DNA of 64,000 nt from Akkermansia massiliensis (GTDB lineage: Bacteria > Verrucomicrobiota > Verrucomicrobiia > Verrucomicrobiales > Akkermansiaceae). The stretch lies in assembly GCF_018847375.1 (NCBI RefSeq), contig NZ_CP072036.1, positions 434,001 to 498,000 of the forward strand. The letters run 5' to 3'. The position numbers and the translations under genes were made by a program. Shown here piece after piece: positions 40,191-49,178 of this stretch; the stretch's first letter is position 1; every line of letters starts with the position of its first letter. A model generated the notes under the pieces. That model worked only from the letters and a program-made list of their open reading frames with translations, was not told the DNA's origin and searched no databases.

Positions 40191-40216
40191 GCCCGCAGGC
40201 CTCCTGCGGGCATTTT
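40191..40216 (+). terminator. Rho-independent terminator after the PA14-like gene
   Basis: The stem gcccgcagg (40191-40199) pairs with cctgcgggc (40203-40211), followed by atttta. Confidence 0.8.
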
Positions 40217-40259
40217 ACTTGTCCGGCCGTAAAAGATGGCCTACGCTCCCGTTATTACG

Positions 40260-41180
40260 ATGCAGCCTTTTCGATTCCATTCCATCTATCAGCCGCGCAT
40301 CTGGGGCGGCCAGCACATGAGAACCATGCTGGGCCGGGAACTGCCCGACCGGGAAACGGCCTACGGGGAAGCCTGGGAAATCAGCGACCGTCCGGAAGCC
40401 ATGAGCACGGTAAGGGAAGGCGAATGGGAAGGAATGCCCCTGCACCGGCTGTGGGAAGAACAGCGGGAAGAACTCTTCGGGCCCGGCTACGAACGTTTTA
40501 CGCGTTTTCCCCTGCTCTGCAAAATTCTGGACGCCCGTGAGAATCTTTCCGTCCAGGTGCATCCCCCGGAACGCACGGCGGCAGCACGGCGGGGAGAGGT
40601 TAAAAACGAGGTATGGTACGTGCTGCATGCAGACCCGGATGCCCTGATTTACGGAGGAATGGAAGAAACCGCTACGCTCTCGGACATCCGCCGGGCGGCG
40701 GAAACGGGCCAAATGGAGCAACTGATACGCTCCACCCATCTGGAAAAGGGGGAACATCTTTACATTCCCGCCGGCCTGGTTCACGCCATCGGCGCCGGGC
40801 ACCTCATTGCGGAGATCCAGCAGAACAGCGACACCACCTACCGCCTTTACGACTGGAACCGGACAGACGCTTCCGGACAGGGACGGGAACTGCACATGGA
40901 ACAGGCGCTGGATTCCATCGCGGAATTCCGGGAACTCTGCCGGCAACCCGGCTACCTGACGGAAATGCCGCATTTCACCACGGAGGAATATCGGCTGGAC
41001 CAGGGAGAACGATTCACCCAACCGGACGCCTCCCGCTTCTCCATCTTCACGGTTCTCCGCGGCTCCGTGTCCTGGGACGGGAAAACGGCGCGGCAGGGAG
41101 AATTCATCCTGTCTCCGGCAAATGCGGACGCCGTCACCGCCGTGGAACCGGATACCGTTTTGCTCTCAACAACGGTTTGA
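40260..41180 (+). CDS. manA: Class I mannose-6-phosphate isomerase
   Basis: 306 residues from the ATG at 40260 (MQPFRFHSIYQPRIWGGQHM), which matches the usual family start; an in-frame ATG at 40236 would add eight residues. Landmarks are RIWGG, GEAWEISDRP, the zinc-binding SVQVHPPE, NEVWYVL and the LYIPAGLVHAIGAG loop with the zinc His, then EIQQNSDTTYRLYDWNR. This is the short ManA type. It interconverts fructose 6-phosphate and mannose 6-phosphate, feeding GDP-mannose synthesis and thus Gmd/Fcl upstream. A dyad that could terminate it follows at 41196-41242. Confidence 0.95.
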   Translation: MQPFRFHSIYQPRIWGGQHMRTMLGRELPDRETAYGEAWEISDRPEAMSTVREGEWEGMPLHRLWEEQREELFGPGYERFTRFPLLCKILDARENLSVQVHPPERTAAARRGEVKNEVWYVLHADPDALIYGGMEETATLSDIRRAAETGQMEQLIRSTHLEKGEHLYIPAGLVHAIGAGHLIAEIQQNSDTTYRLYDWNRTDASGQGRELHMEQALDSIAEFRELCRQPGYLTEMPHFTTEEYRLDQGERFTQPDASRFSIFTVLRGSVSWDGKTARQGEFILSPANADAVTAVEPDTVLLSTTV

Positions 41181-41195
41181 ACGGCCCAATATGAC

Positions 41196-41242
41196 AAAAA
41201 GCGTGAAGAATTCGGCACAAAGCTAAAGCTTTCACACTTTTT
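41196..41242. terminator. Terminator-like dyad between manA and the amidase gene
   Basis: aaaaagcgtgaa (41196-41207) pairs with ttcacacttttt (41231-41242) with one G-U pair over a 23-nt loop. A and T tracts on either side make it usable on both strands. Confidence 0.6.
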
Positions 41243-41327
41243 CGTTGCAAAGAAGAAAGGTGAATCTTAGCGTGAACTAAACTTTTCCCGCATCCGTGCT
41301 GTAAATCCCCCACCTCCCGGTCGCTGT

Positions 41328-42059
41328 ATGAGCAATATTTCCACCATCGCCACTTATCTTGCCCGTGTTTCCGGACAGCTCCAGCCCATGCTGGAGAAAG
41401 TCCAGGGCATGGACCGCAGAACCTTCCTGCTGGAAGCCGCCGCCCTGCTGGCCCTGACCAGTTGTTCGGAACCCTCCGGCAAAGCCGGAATGGCGCCCAT
41501 GATTTCCTTCAAGCCCTCCGGTGTCCCCGTGGTGAAGCGCTCTCCGCGGCAGCTGCTGGCGGAATGCAACGTCCGGCCGATGTTCATGCCCCGCTCTTCC
41601 CCTCTCCGGCAGCGCTCTTCCCGGATGAAGCCGCGCTTCATCACCATGCACAACACGGAAAACCCTTCCGCAGACGCCATGCAGCACGCGCGCGCGCTGA
41701 ATAACGGAGCCCTGCGCTGCAACTGGCACTACACGGTGGATCCGTATGTAGCCATGCAGCACATCCCCCTGAATGAAACGGGACGCCATGCGGACCGGGG
41801 CGGCCCCGGGGACATGTATTCCATCGGCATTGAAATGTGCGAAAAGCGGGGACAGAGCATCGTCAAGACCTTTGACCGCGCCGCCAAGCTGGCCGCCTAC
41901 AACATGTACGCCCACGATATCCCGCTGCGGAACGTCGTGCCGCATTACTACTGGACCGGAAAACGCTGCCCCCACCTGCTGCTGGACAACGGCAAGCCCG
42001 GTTTCAAATGGTCCTGGTTCATTTCCCGCGTGGATTACTATTACCGCTGCATCAGCTAA
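41328..42059 (+). CDS. N-acetylmuramoyl-L-alanine amidase (Amidase_2), Tat-type lipoprotein
   Basis: 243 residues from the ATG at 41328; an internal ATG at 41409 (MDRRTFLLEAAALLALTSCS) would give a more standard N-terminus. The RR pair followed by a hydrophobic run and LTSC reads as a Tat signal with a lipobox, so the mature protein is probably a lipoprotein. The amidase_2 fold supplies HNTEN (zinc His), NWHYTVDP and HYYWTGKRCPHLLL (second His and Cys). SIGIEMCE is the family's beta-strand. It should cleave the bond between MurNAc and the stem peptide during wall turnover. It lies about 70 bp after the dyad and stands alone. Confidence 0.87.
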   Translation: MSNISTIATYLARVSGQLQPMLEKVQGMDRRTFLLEAAALLALTSCSEPSGKAGMAPMISFKPSGVPVVKRSPRQLLAECNVRPMFMPRSSPLRQRSSRMKPRFITMHNTENPSADAMQHARALNNGALRCNWHYTVDPYVAMQHIPLNETGRHADRGGPGDMYSIGIEMCEKRGQSIVKTFDRAAKLAAYNMYAHDIPLRNVVPHYYWTGKRCPHLLLDNGKPGFKWSWFISRVDYYYRCIS

Positions 42060-42853
42060 GCGCCATTCCACGCCTCCCGCTGCATTCCGGATGTGAGGAT
42101 GGATGGAAGACTCCTGACCGGGGTTGTTCCCTTGCTTTTTGCCGATCGTGTTAAAGCGGCGGGCACAATTTTTTTGAATCCATCATTCGCTGCCAGCCGG
42201 CAATGCGTCCGCGACGCGGCATCATGTAAGCAGATCAGGGAATCAACAGCCTCCGCGCCGTCCCCTGCCGTAATCTCCGCAGGGTCTGCAACCCGGCGGC
42301 ATGAAAAAACAGGACGGTTTTTATCAATCCCGCCTGTCCGGACATGGCGGCAACGCGCCAGGCTTTGAAACGCAGCAATCTTTCACCAAGTAAAGATGGC
42401 GCCTCAAACAGGTGGACCCCGCATTTATCCGTAGCCCGCGCTACAACCCCCCCCACCCTTCCGAAAGAATGATGCAAGGAACCTTGCGGAAGCATGCCTT
42501 TTCCCAAACGAAACGGAAGACGCAGGAATAACAAAATGCCCGGTTTTTTATAAGAAGACGGGGAACGCGCAGGATTTCACGAAGCAACTTGGAAAAACGG
42601 CATTCCGCGAATTCCGGAGGGGGAACGGAAAAGTCCGCCAGGTCTCACAAAGCCCCTTTCGGAAACAGTTCCGGAACAGTCCGCGTTCATCCGCAACAGA
42701 AGCCTCCATCACGCTTCCGCCATCCGCGGCGCAACCGCCGGAGCATAAAAAAACTCCGCAGCCGCCAGGTCCACGCACAAACCTTGACAACTGCGGAGCT
42801 GCGCTTACACACACTTATTCATCCAACAAAAATTATTATGCGGAGCTTCTCCA
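42060..42853. other. 794-bp gap without a recognisable gene
   Basis: Frames up to 99 codons occur on both strands but look like low-complexity Arg/Leu/Pro translations of GC-rich DNA. No tRNA-like fold was found by eye. Inside are an imperfect dyad around 42308-42350 and the gadB terminator at 42747-42798. It could be a decayed gene or hold a small RNA. Confidence 0.45.
42747..42798 (-). terminator. Rho-independent terminator of gadB
   Basis: On the minus strand ctccgcag (42791-42798) pairs with ctgcggag (42754-42761) over a long loop and is followed by seven Ts, 56 bp after the gadB stop. Confidence 0.75.
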
Positions 42854-44254
42854 TCAGGAGTGGTGGAAGGCCGTGCCTTCTTCCGCAGTCATCGGAGAAG
42901 TGACCGGGTGTTTCTCGAAGAAATCAACCATGCGCTTGAAGTCTTCCAGGAACAGGTCTGCCAAGTCCTTGGTGAAGCCCTGGCGGACCATCACGCGCAT
43001 CACCACCGTATCCTGGCAATTGGCAGGGAGGGTGAAGGCGGGCACCTGCCAGCCGCGGGTTCTCAGCTTGTCCGAGAGGTCGAAGAGGGTATAGTTCGTC
43101 TTGGCTCCATCCTTGATGAAGAAACAGACGGCGGGAATGCCCTTTTCCGGATCGCCCGTGCAAATGAATTCGTACGGCCCCAGCTTGGAAACCTCATCTG
43201 AAATGTACTTGGCCACTTCATAGGCCTGGGTATGGATGTTGGTATACCCTTCCTTGCCCAGACGGATGAAGTCATAATACTGGCAGATGATCTGTCCGGC
43301 CGGCCGTGAGAAGTTAATGGCGAAGTTGGGGATTTCACCGCCAAGATAGTTGACGTTGAAGATCAACCCTTCAGGCAGGTCGGCGATGTCTCTCCATACC
43401 ACCCAGCCCACTCCGAGCGGAGCAAGACCGTATTTGTGGCCGGAAGCGCTGATGGACTTGACGCGGGGAATGCGGAAGTCAAAGACAATGTCCGGAGCGC
43501 AGAACGGGGCCAGGAAACCGCCGCTGGCGCCGTCCACGTGGATGTCTACACTGATGCCAGTCCTGTCTTCATAATCGTCCAGGGCCTTGGCAATCTCCGC
43601 CGGCAATTCATAAGCGCCCGTGTAGGTCACGCCAAACGTGGGAACCACCACGATGGTGTTTTCGTCAATCTGTTCCAGCATGCTGTCCACATCCATCTTC
43701 CATTTTCCGGGTGACATGGGGATTTCACGCATTTCAATGTCCCAGTAGCGGCAGAACTTGTGCCAGCAGATCTGGACGGGCCCGCATACCAGGTTGGGCT
43801 TGTCAGTGGGTTTGCCGGCAGCTTTCTGGCGGGCTCTCCAGCGCCACAAGGCGGCCATACCCCCGAGCATGCACGCTTCACTGGAACCGATGGTGGAACA
43901 GCCGATGGGTTTTTCATCCTGGCTGGCGTTCCAAAGGTTGGCAATGATGGCAGCACAGCGCATTTCAATAGCGGCTGTCTGGGGATATTCATCCTTGTCG
44001 ATCATATTCTTGTTAATGCTGATATTCATCAGCATCCTGACCTGCTTTTCATCCCACGTCTGGCAGAAGGTGGCAAGGTTCTGGCGGGCATTGCCGTCCA
44101 GCATCAATTCATCGGACACCAACTGGAAGGCGTCCTCCGCACGCATGGCGTAATCCGGGAACTGATCCTTGGGCAGGAGGTTGTCTGCTTCCGGAGAGCC
44201 GAAAATGGAATTTTCTGCCCGGGCTGTATCGGGTTTTTGATTTGGATCAAACAT
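42854..44254 (-). CDS. gadB: Glutamate decarboxylase
   Basis: The ATG at 44254 ([20 protein letters not shown]) gives 466 residues, the same length as E. coli GadB; an 18-residue extension to 44308 is less likely. PLP-dependent decarboxylase signatures are HVDGASGGF and SASGHKYG, with the Schiff-base lysine at K274 (K276 in E. coli). [13 protein letters not shown] near 120 is diagnostic for glutamate decarboxylases. It converts glutamate to GABA and CO2, consuming a proton, which supports acid resistance. No glutamate/GABA antiporter gene is adjacent. It stands alone between its terminator and a long intergenic region. Confidence 0.97.
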   Translation of the reverse strand: MFDPNQKPDTARAENSIFGSPEADNLLPKDQFPDYAMRAEDAFQLVSDELMLDGNARQNLATFCQTWDEKQVRMLMNISINKNMIDKDEYPQTAAIEMRCAAIIANLWNASQDEKPIGCSTIGSSEACMLGGMAALWRWRARQKAAGKPTDKPNLVCGPVQICWHKFCRYWDIEMREIPMSPGKWKMDVDSMLEQIDENTIVVVPTFGVTYTGAYELPAEIAKALDDYEDRTGISVDIHVDGASGGFLAPFCAPDIVFDFRIPRVKSISASGHKYGLAPLGVGWVVWRDIADLPEGLIFNVNYLGGEIPNFAINFSRPAGQIICQYYDFIRLGKEGYTNIHTQAYEVAKYISDEVSKLGPYEFICTGDPEKGIPAVCFFIKDGAKTNYTLFDLSDKLRTRGWQVPAFTLPANCQDTVVMRVMVRQGFTKDLADLFLEDFKRMVDFFEKHPVTSPMTAEEGTAFHHS

Positions 44255-44726
44255 GACGGTATCTATTGTTTCATCATTTCCGGGCCAGCCGTGAAAGACC
44301 GCCCGCATGAAGGATAGAAGCTTCTACGAACAAAAGTGTTCATATTTCTATTGTCATTCACCCCCGCATAACTTTTCTACAAAAATACAGGAACAAGCTT
44401 TATTTTATTATCCATGCGTTACTAAAAATCATTAAATTACAAAATTTGTTATATTTCCTGACCTACACTCATAAAACACCCTATGTATGACACAGGCCAT
44501 ATTTTCACAGATGAGGGGCCCGGACATTTTCAGCTTCAACGGCCAAGCGGAATAATATGTTAGAAGAGCCTTGCGTACAGCATGACATCCGTTGAGAAAA
44601 AACGCGCTCAAAAGACTCTTATAGTTTCCAGACACCGGTGCCAGCGCGCGCAAAAGCCCCCACCCGGGCGCCCGGGCAAAAGACGGCTCAGGTCTGGTAC
44701 CTAACAAAGAACCTTACCGCATACTA
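44255..44726. other. 472-bp gap upstream of gadB and the autotransporter gene
   Basis: An AT-rich half (44310-44460) adjoins gadB. A 14-bp GC palindrome (cccgggcgcccggg, 44663-44676) lies 51 bp before the autotransporter ATG. A loose TTACAAAATTTGTTA sequence (44437-44451) resembles the weaker TTACA dyad near glnN. No gene is evident. Confidence 0.45.
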
Positions 44727-47700
44727 ATGAAACCAAAATTTGCAGTATCCGCCATCCTTCTCCTGATGACAGCCTCCCTGGCGCAGACGGGAACAGCCCA
44801 ACAGGCTGAAGACCTCTATCAGGGCACCGTTGTCACGCGCCAGGAGACGCAGGACAGCATCACTTACACCTTGAAGGAGGACCTGAGCTTTTCCGGATTC
44901 CGGACGGAAGACACCGTCTTCGCAGGCAGCGTCTTCTTCAATCAGCTGGCAGACCACACCCGGCCCGCCAGCGAGTCCGTCATGACATTTACCGGCACGG
45001 GAATGTCCATGAGCTTTGACGATTGTTCCTCCATCCACAGCGACCGCTGGGTCAATGACAACGAAGGGGGAGGCGCCATCCGCGGAGAAACGCTCACCTT
45101 CACGGACATGGGCGACCTTTCCTTCAACAACTGCAAATCCATCGTGAATGCGGATACGAATGCCGGGGGCGCCGTGAACGCAAGGGGTGACATCACCTTC
45201 TCCCACATGGGCAATATTTCCTTCACCAACAACATGCTGGGTGACGACAGCCAGCAGGGGCAAGCCCTCGGAGGGGCCCTGTTCACGTGGGGAAAGATCG
45301 ACTTTGAAAATACCAAGTCCATCCTGTTCAGCGGAAACTCCACCGGACACTCGCCCACGAGCGCCCACTCCAACATCGGGGGCGCCATTTATGCAGGCGC
45401 GCATGATTCCACTTCTACGGCAACCAAGGCTTACATTCCCGCCGGGGAATATGCGCTGACGTTCCAGAACGTTACCGGAAACATGACCTTTGAAAACAAT
45501 TCCGCATGGATAGCCGGCGCCATTTACGCTTATGCAGGCGCCGTAGACGGCTACGATAATACCGGAGGCGGCATGAAGATAGCCGGCGTCACCGGAGACG
45601 TGATTTTCAGGAACAACCGGGCGGACGCCGGGGAACTGGCCTCCGACTGGAACGGCAACTTCGGCGCAGTATACAGCGGCCAGGACCTGGACATCTCCAA
45701 CATCGGCGGAGACCTGCGCTTTGAAGGCAACCAGGCCAGCAACAGCGCCGGGGCATTCGGCGTCAGCGGAAACTTCAACCTCAATAACATCGGCTCCATC
45801 ACCTTCATCGGCAACCACGCGGACAAGACGTATGCCGTAGGCTGGATCAGCAAGGACTGGAACGTCACCAATACGGGAAACATCACCATTTCAGGAAACA
45901 GCTCGGACAATCAAATGGGAGGTGTAGCCGTCTTCGGCAATACCACGTTCAGCAACAATGGGGACATCACCGTGGAAGGAAACTCCACCAAGGGTTCCAA
46001 CGGAGCCCTGCGCTTTTACGGAACGTTCAGCGTGACGGATGCAGGGAACATTTCCCTTTCCGGAAACAGCGCGGACCAGTACAACGGCGCCATTGAGGTG
46101 ACCGGTAATACCTCGTTCACCCGGACCGGAAACATCTCCATGGACAATAATACGGCGGGCTGGCACTACGGCGTGGGGCAGTTCCACGGGAACCTGTCCT
46201 TTGCCAACACGGGAGACATCTCCATTTCCGGCAACAAATCCACGGACTACGGTTATGGCGCCCTCCTGGTGGATGGGAAAACATCCTTCGTCAATACGGG
46301 GAAGGTCACCATCTCCGGCAACTCGGCCAAATGGGACGTTGGAGCACTTCAGGGGGCCAACGGCCTGGAGTTCATCAACAACCGCGGCGGCGTGCTCATT
46401 GAGAACAACTCCGTTGACGGTGTTGCGGGAGCCATGCTCCTCTATTACAAGGATGCCGTCTTTTCCGCTGACCAGGGGGACATCATCGTGAAAGGCAACA
46501 CGGAAAAACGCGGCGGGGCCAACCCTATTCTGAACTCCCTGGTGTTTGGAACCAACGGAAGCGCTTCCATGGACAGCGTGGTGCTCCGCGCGCAGGAAGG
46601 AAGGACGGTCACCTTCTACGATCCCTTCCGGAATGAAGGCGACGGAGCGGAGTATGACAACATTGTCTATGACTTCAACAAGTCCGAAGGAGTGGATACC
46701 ACTCCTTACAACGGAACGGCTCCGGAATTCACCGGAACCATCCGCTTTTCCGGAGCGGAGGCGGACAAGCTGATCACCCAGGCCGCCGGAGAAACGGAAG
46801 CCGACTGGCAAAACCGGCTGGCGGAGTCCAAGTACTTCAATGTCAGCGGAAAAACCACCTTGTACGATGGTACCCTGATTCTGGAAGACGGTGTGACATA
46901 CGGCAACAAGGACCTCACCAAAGACTCATCCTTCACTGTGAATAAGGGCGTTCTGGAAATCACGGGAAACAGTTCCGTGAACAGCAGGAACATCACCATT
47001 GAATCCGGCGTGACCCTGAGAACCGGAAGGGGCGCCGCCTTCCATGCGGACACGATCGACATCAGCAAGGGCGTCATCTTTGACTTCCGCCCCTTCATGG
47101 ACGATTACAGCTCCGGACTCAGCATTGAGCAAGCCAACAGCCACACCATGGGCGGCTCCATGGGAGTAGCGGATTCCCTGGAGGATTACGCCCACAAGAG
47201 ATGGGCCGAGAAGCAGCGCTTCCTGGCCATGGCCATCGGGGAAGCGGCCATTCCCGGAACTTCCGGGGATTTTGACGACATCTATTCCACAGCCACCGGA
47301 ACCAATACGGTCAACTCCCCCTATACCTACGAAGGGTACTGGACCAAGGAATGGGAAGACCTGGACGGAGACGGAATCAACGACCATCTGTACGCCGTCT
47401 GGAACCCCACCGCCGGCATTGAAGAGATTCTCCCGGAACTGGACGGGGCGGACATCGGCAACTCCATGTGGAGCTCCGCTTCCAACATGAAGTCCGTTTC
47501 CAATGCCGCTCTGGGCCAGGTGGGCATCACCCGGTTCCTGATGGGTCCGAAGAATAACTTCTGGATCAAGGGAATGGGAGACTTCACCTACCATGCCACC
47601 CGCGACGGCATTGACGGCTACGACTACAACGGTGGCGGCTATGCCGTGGGTGCGGACCGCAGGTTCACCCCGAACACCATTCTGGGCGCCGCCTTCGGCA

Positions 47701-48380
47701 ACCTGTACGGCACCAACAAGAGCCGCAGCTGGCCCAGCGAAGTGGACCAGACCTCCTACGTTGCCCTGCTTTACGGAGCATGGAGAAAGCAGCTTGCCCC
47801 CAAGGACATGCTGACCATCAGCGGAACAGCCGGCTTCGGATGGACAACCAACAAGCTGGACTCCTATTATGACGGAGGGGCTTCCCACGGCAAATGGCAG
47901 AACAGAATGGGCTTCGCCACCCTTCAGGCCACGTGGGACCACAGCCTGAACAAGGGCTGGACGCTCTCCCCCTTCCTGGGAATCGAGTACACCCAGGTCA
48001 ACCAGAATTCCTTCACGGAAACGGGATATGACGCCCGGCACTTCGACCGCGGGAATCTGAAGAACCTGAGCCTGCCCGTGGGCGTAGGCGTCAGCAAGGC
48101 CCTGCAATTCAGCAACGGCGTGCTGTGGGTGAACAGCCTGTCCGTAAGCTACGTGCCCGACGTGGTGCGTGACAACCCGGAAACCAGGGCCACGCGCCTG
48201 CTGAACGATTTCAGCTGGACCGCGAGGGGTTCCCGCCCGGACCGGAACGCCGTACGCGTCAATTACAACAGCACCGTCGTCATCAACCCCAAATGGACGG
48301 CCTACGCCGGCTATGAATTCGAAGGCAGGAGCAAGTCAACCTACCACCGGGTCAACGCCGGGGTAAGCTACGCCTTCTAA
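44727..48380 (+). CDS. Autotransporter with beta-helix passenger and C-terminal barrel
   Basis: A 1217-residue protein. The signal peptide is about 1-24 (MKPKFAVSAILLLMTASLAQ, cut near TAQQ). The passenger (25-900) is a polymorphic beta-helix whose units alternate (I/L)SFxNTGDISISGN and GALxVxG with a period near 30 residues; about ten run in series around 340-600. A linker follows. The autotransporter beta-domain (about 930-1217) starts near NFWIKGMGDFTYHATRDG and ends AGVSYAF, with terminal Phe. The passenger is Gly/Asn/Ser/Thr-rich and almost free of Cys, as expected. No protease motif is seen, so an adhesion or aggregation role at the surface is inferred. It is monocistronic, with a terminator downstream. 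Confidence 0.92.
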   Translation: MKPKFAVSAILLLMTASLAQTGTAQQAEDLYQGTVVTRQETQDSITYTLKEDLSFSGFRTEDTVFAGSVFFNQLADHTRPASESVMTFTGTGMSMSFDDCSSIHSDRWVNDNEGGGAIRGETLTFTDMGDLSFNNCKSIVNADTNAGGAVNARGDITFSHMGNISFTNNMLGDDSQQGQALGGALFTWGKIDFENTKSILFSGNSTGHSPTSAHSNIGGAIYAGAHDSTSTATKAYIPAGEYALTFQNVTGNMTFENNSAWIAGAIYAYAGAVDGYDNTGGGMKIAGVTGDVIFRNNRADAGELASDWNGNFGAVYSGQDLDISNIGGDLRFEGNQASNSAGAFGVSGNFNLNNIGSITFIGNHADKTYAVGWISKDWNVTNTGNITISGNSSDNQMGGVAVFGNTTFSNNGDITVEGNSTKGSNGALRFYGTFSVTDAGNISLSGNSADQYNGAIEVTGNTSFTRTGNISMDNNTAGWHYGVGQFHGNLSFANTGDISISGNKSTDYGYGALLVDGKTSFVNTGKVTISGNSAKWDVGALQGANGLEFINNRGGVLIENNSVDGVAGAMLLYYKDAVFSADQGDIIVKGNTEKRGGANPILNSLVFGTNGSASMDSVVLRAQEGRTVTFYDPFRNEGDGAEYDNIVYDFNKSEGVDTTPYNGTAPEFTGTIRFSGAEADKLITQAAGETEADWQNRLAESKYFNVSGKTTLYDGTLILEDGVTYGNKDLTKDSSFTVNKGVLEITGNSSVNSRNITIESGVTLRTGRGAAFHADTIDISKGVIFDFRPFMDDYSSGLSIEQANSHTMGGSMGVADSLEDYAHKRWAEKQRFLAMAIGEAAIPGTSGDFDDIYSTATGTNTVNSPYTYEGYWTKEWEDLDGDGINDHLYAVWNPTAGIEEILPELDGADIGNSMWSSASNMKSVSNAALGQVGITRFLMGPKNNFWIKGMGDFTYHATRDGIDGYDYNGGGYAVGADRRFTPNTILGAAFGNLYGTNKSRSWPSEVDQTSYVALLYGAWRKQLAPKDMLTISGTAGFGWTTNKLDSYYDGGASHGKWQNRMGFATLQATWDHSLNKGWTLSPFLGIEYTQVNQNSFTETGYDARHFDRGNLKNLSLPVGVGVSKALQFSNGVLWVNSLSVSYVPDVVRDNPETRATRLLNDFSWTARGSRPDRNAVRVNYNSTVVINPKWTAYAGYEFEGRSKSTYHRVNAGVSYAF

Positions 48381-48434
48381 GTCGCGCATGACGGCAGCGG
48401 GCACGTTCCGCTGCCCTGCGCCCCCTGCCCAGTC

Positions 48435-48477
48435 AACGGGCTGCATTCCTCCGGGATTGCAGCCCGTTCGATTTTTT
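48435..48477 (+). terminator. Rho-independent terminator after the autotransporter gene
   Basis: The 11-bp stem aacgggctgca (48435-48445) pairs with tgcagcccgtt (48458-48468) and is followed by attttttcc. A further hairpin (ggcagcgg/ccgctgcc) precedes it. Confidence 0.9.
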
Positions 48478-48622
48478 CCGGAAACCGGCAGCAACAAGCG
48501 TAAAGAACGCACTGGCCATTTCACCGGAAATGCACGCGTCCGTTGCTTTCCAGGAGGCAGAACAATTAAAAAAATGGACCGGCCGGCCTCCGGCAGGCTA
48601 CACCGGAAACCCCGTCATGGAA

Positions 48623-49174
48623 TCATGCGTGGGAAGCTTCCCTTACATACAGCACATGCGGATACAGGACGGAATCCGGAGCTACTTTGGGATGGTTGAA
48701 TTCCGCCGTCTTCCTCATTCCGGCACGCTGCATCACGGCCTGGGAAGGAAGATTCACACAGGCGGTGAAGGAATACACCCGGTCAAGGCCCAACCTGGCA
48801 AAACCGTGCTCCAAACAAGCCCTGGCCCCTTCCGTGGCGTAGCCATGCCCCCAGGCTTCCGGCACAAGCCGCCAGCCTATTTCCACACAGGGCGTGAAGT
48901 CCGCTTTAAAATCCGCCCAATGAAAACCAAGGAGGCCGATGAGGGAGCCGGAAGATTTCAGCTCTACGGCGTACACCCCGTAACCCTTTTCATCCAGTTC
49001 CGCCCGCAGGCGGTTCCACATGGCGCGGGATTCCTCCTCCGTCATGACGGCGGGGAAGAAACGCATCACCCGGGGATTGGCGTTCATGGCCGCAAAAAAG
49101 GGCCAGTCCCTTTCCCCCCACGCCCGGAATGCCAGCCGTTCCGATTCCGGCAAGAGCAGTTTTCCTCCCGGCAT
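48623..49174 (-). CDS. GNAT N-acetyltransferase (RimJ/RimL-like)
   Basis: A 183-residue single-domain GNAT. The RimL-type opening LPESERLAFRAWGERDW, the NPRVMRFFPAVMTEEES segment, EIGWRLVPEAWGHGYATEGA (acetyl-CoA loop) and VNLPSQAVMQRAGM are as in RimJ/RimL relatives. It probably acetylates an N-terminal or side-chain amine; the substrate cannot be told. It starts 4 bp after dnaE ends and is thus the second gene of a dnaE transcript. Confidence 0.9.
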   Translation of the reverse strand: MPGGKLLLPESERLAFRAWGERDWPFFAAMNANPRVMRFFPAVMTEEESRAMWNRLRAELDEKGYGVYAVELKSSGSLIGLLGFHWADFKADFTPCVEIGWRLVPEAWGHGYATEGARACLEHGFARLGLDRVYSFTACVNLPSQAVMQRAGMRKTAEFNHPKVAPDSVLYPHVLYVREASHA

Positions 49175-49178
49175 GGCG

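Noticed and set aside
42235..42534. 99-codon minus-strand frame between the amidase gene and gadB
   Set aside because: No motif, Arg/Leu-rich, no start context, and other frames nearby of similar length look the same.
42060..42853. tRNA or CRISPR array in the largest gap
   Set aside because: No cloverleaf with a T-arm GTTC motif and no regularly spaced direct repeats could be found by eye.
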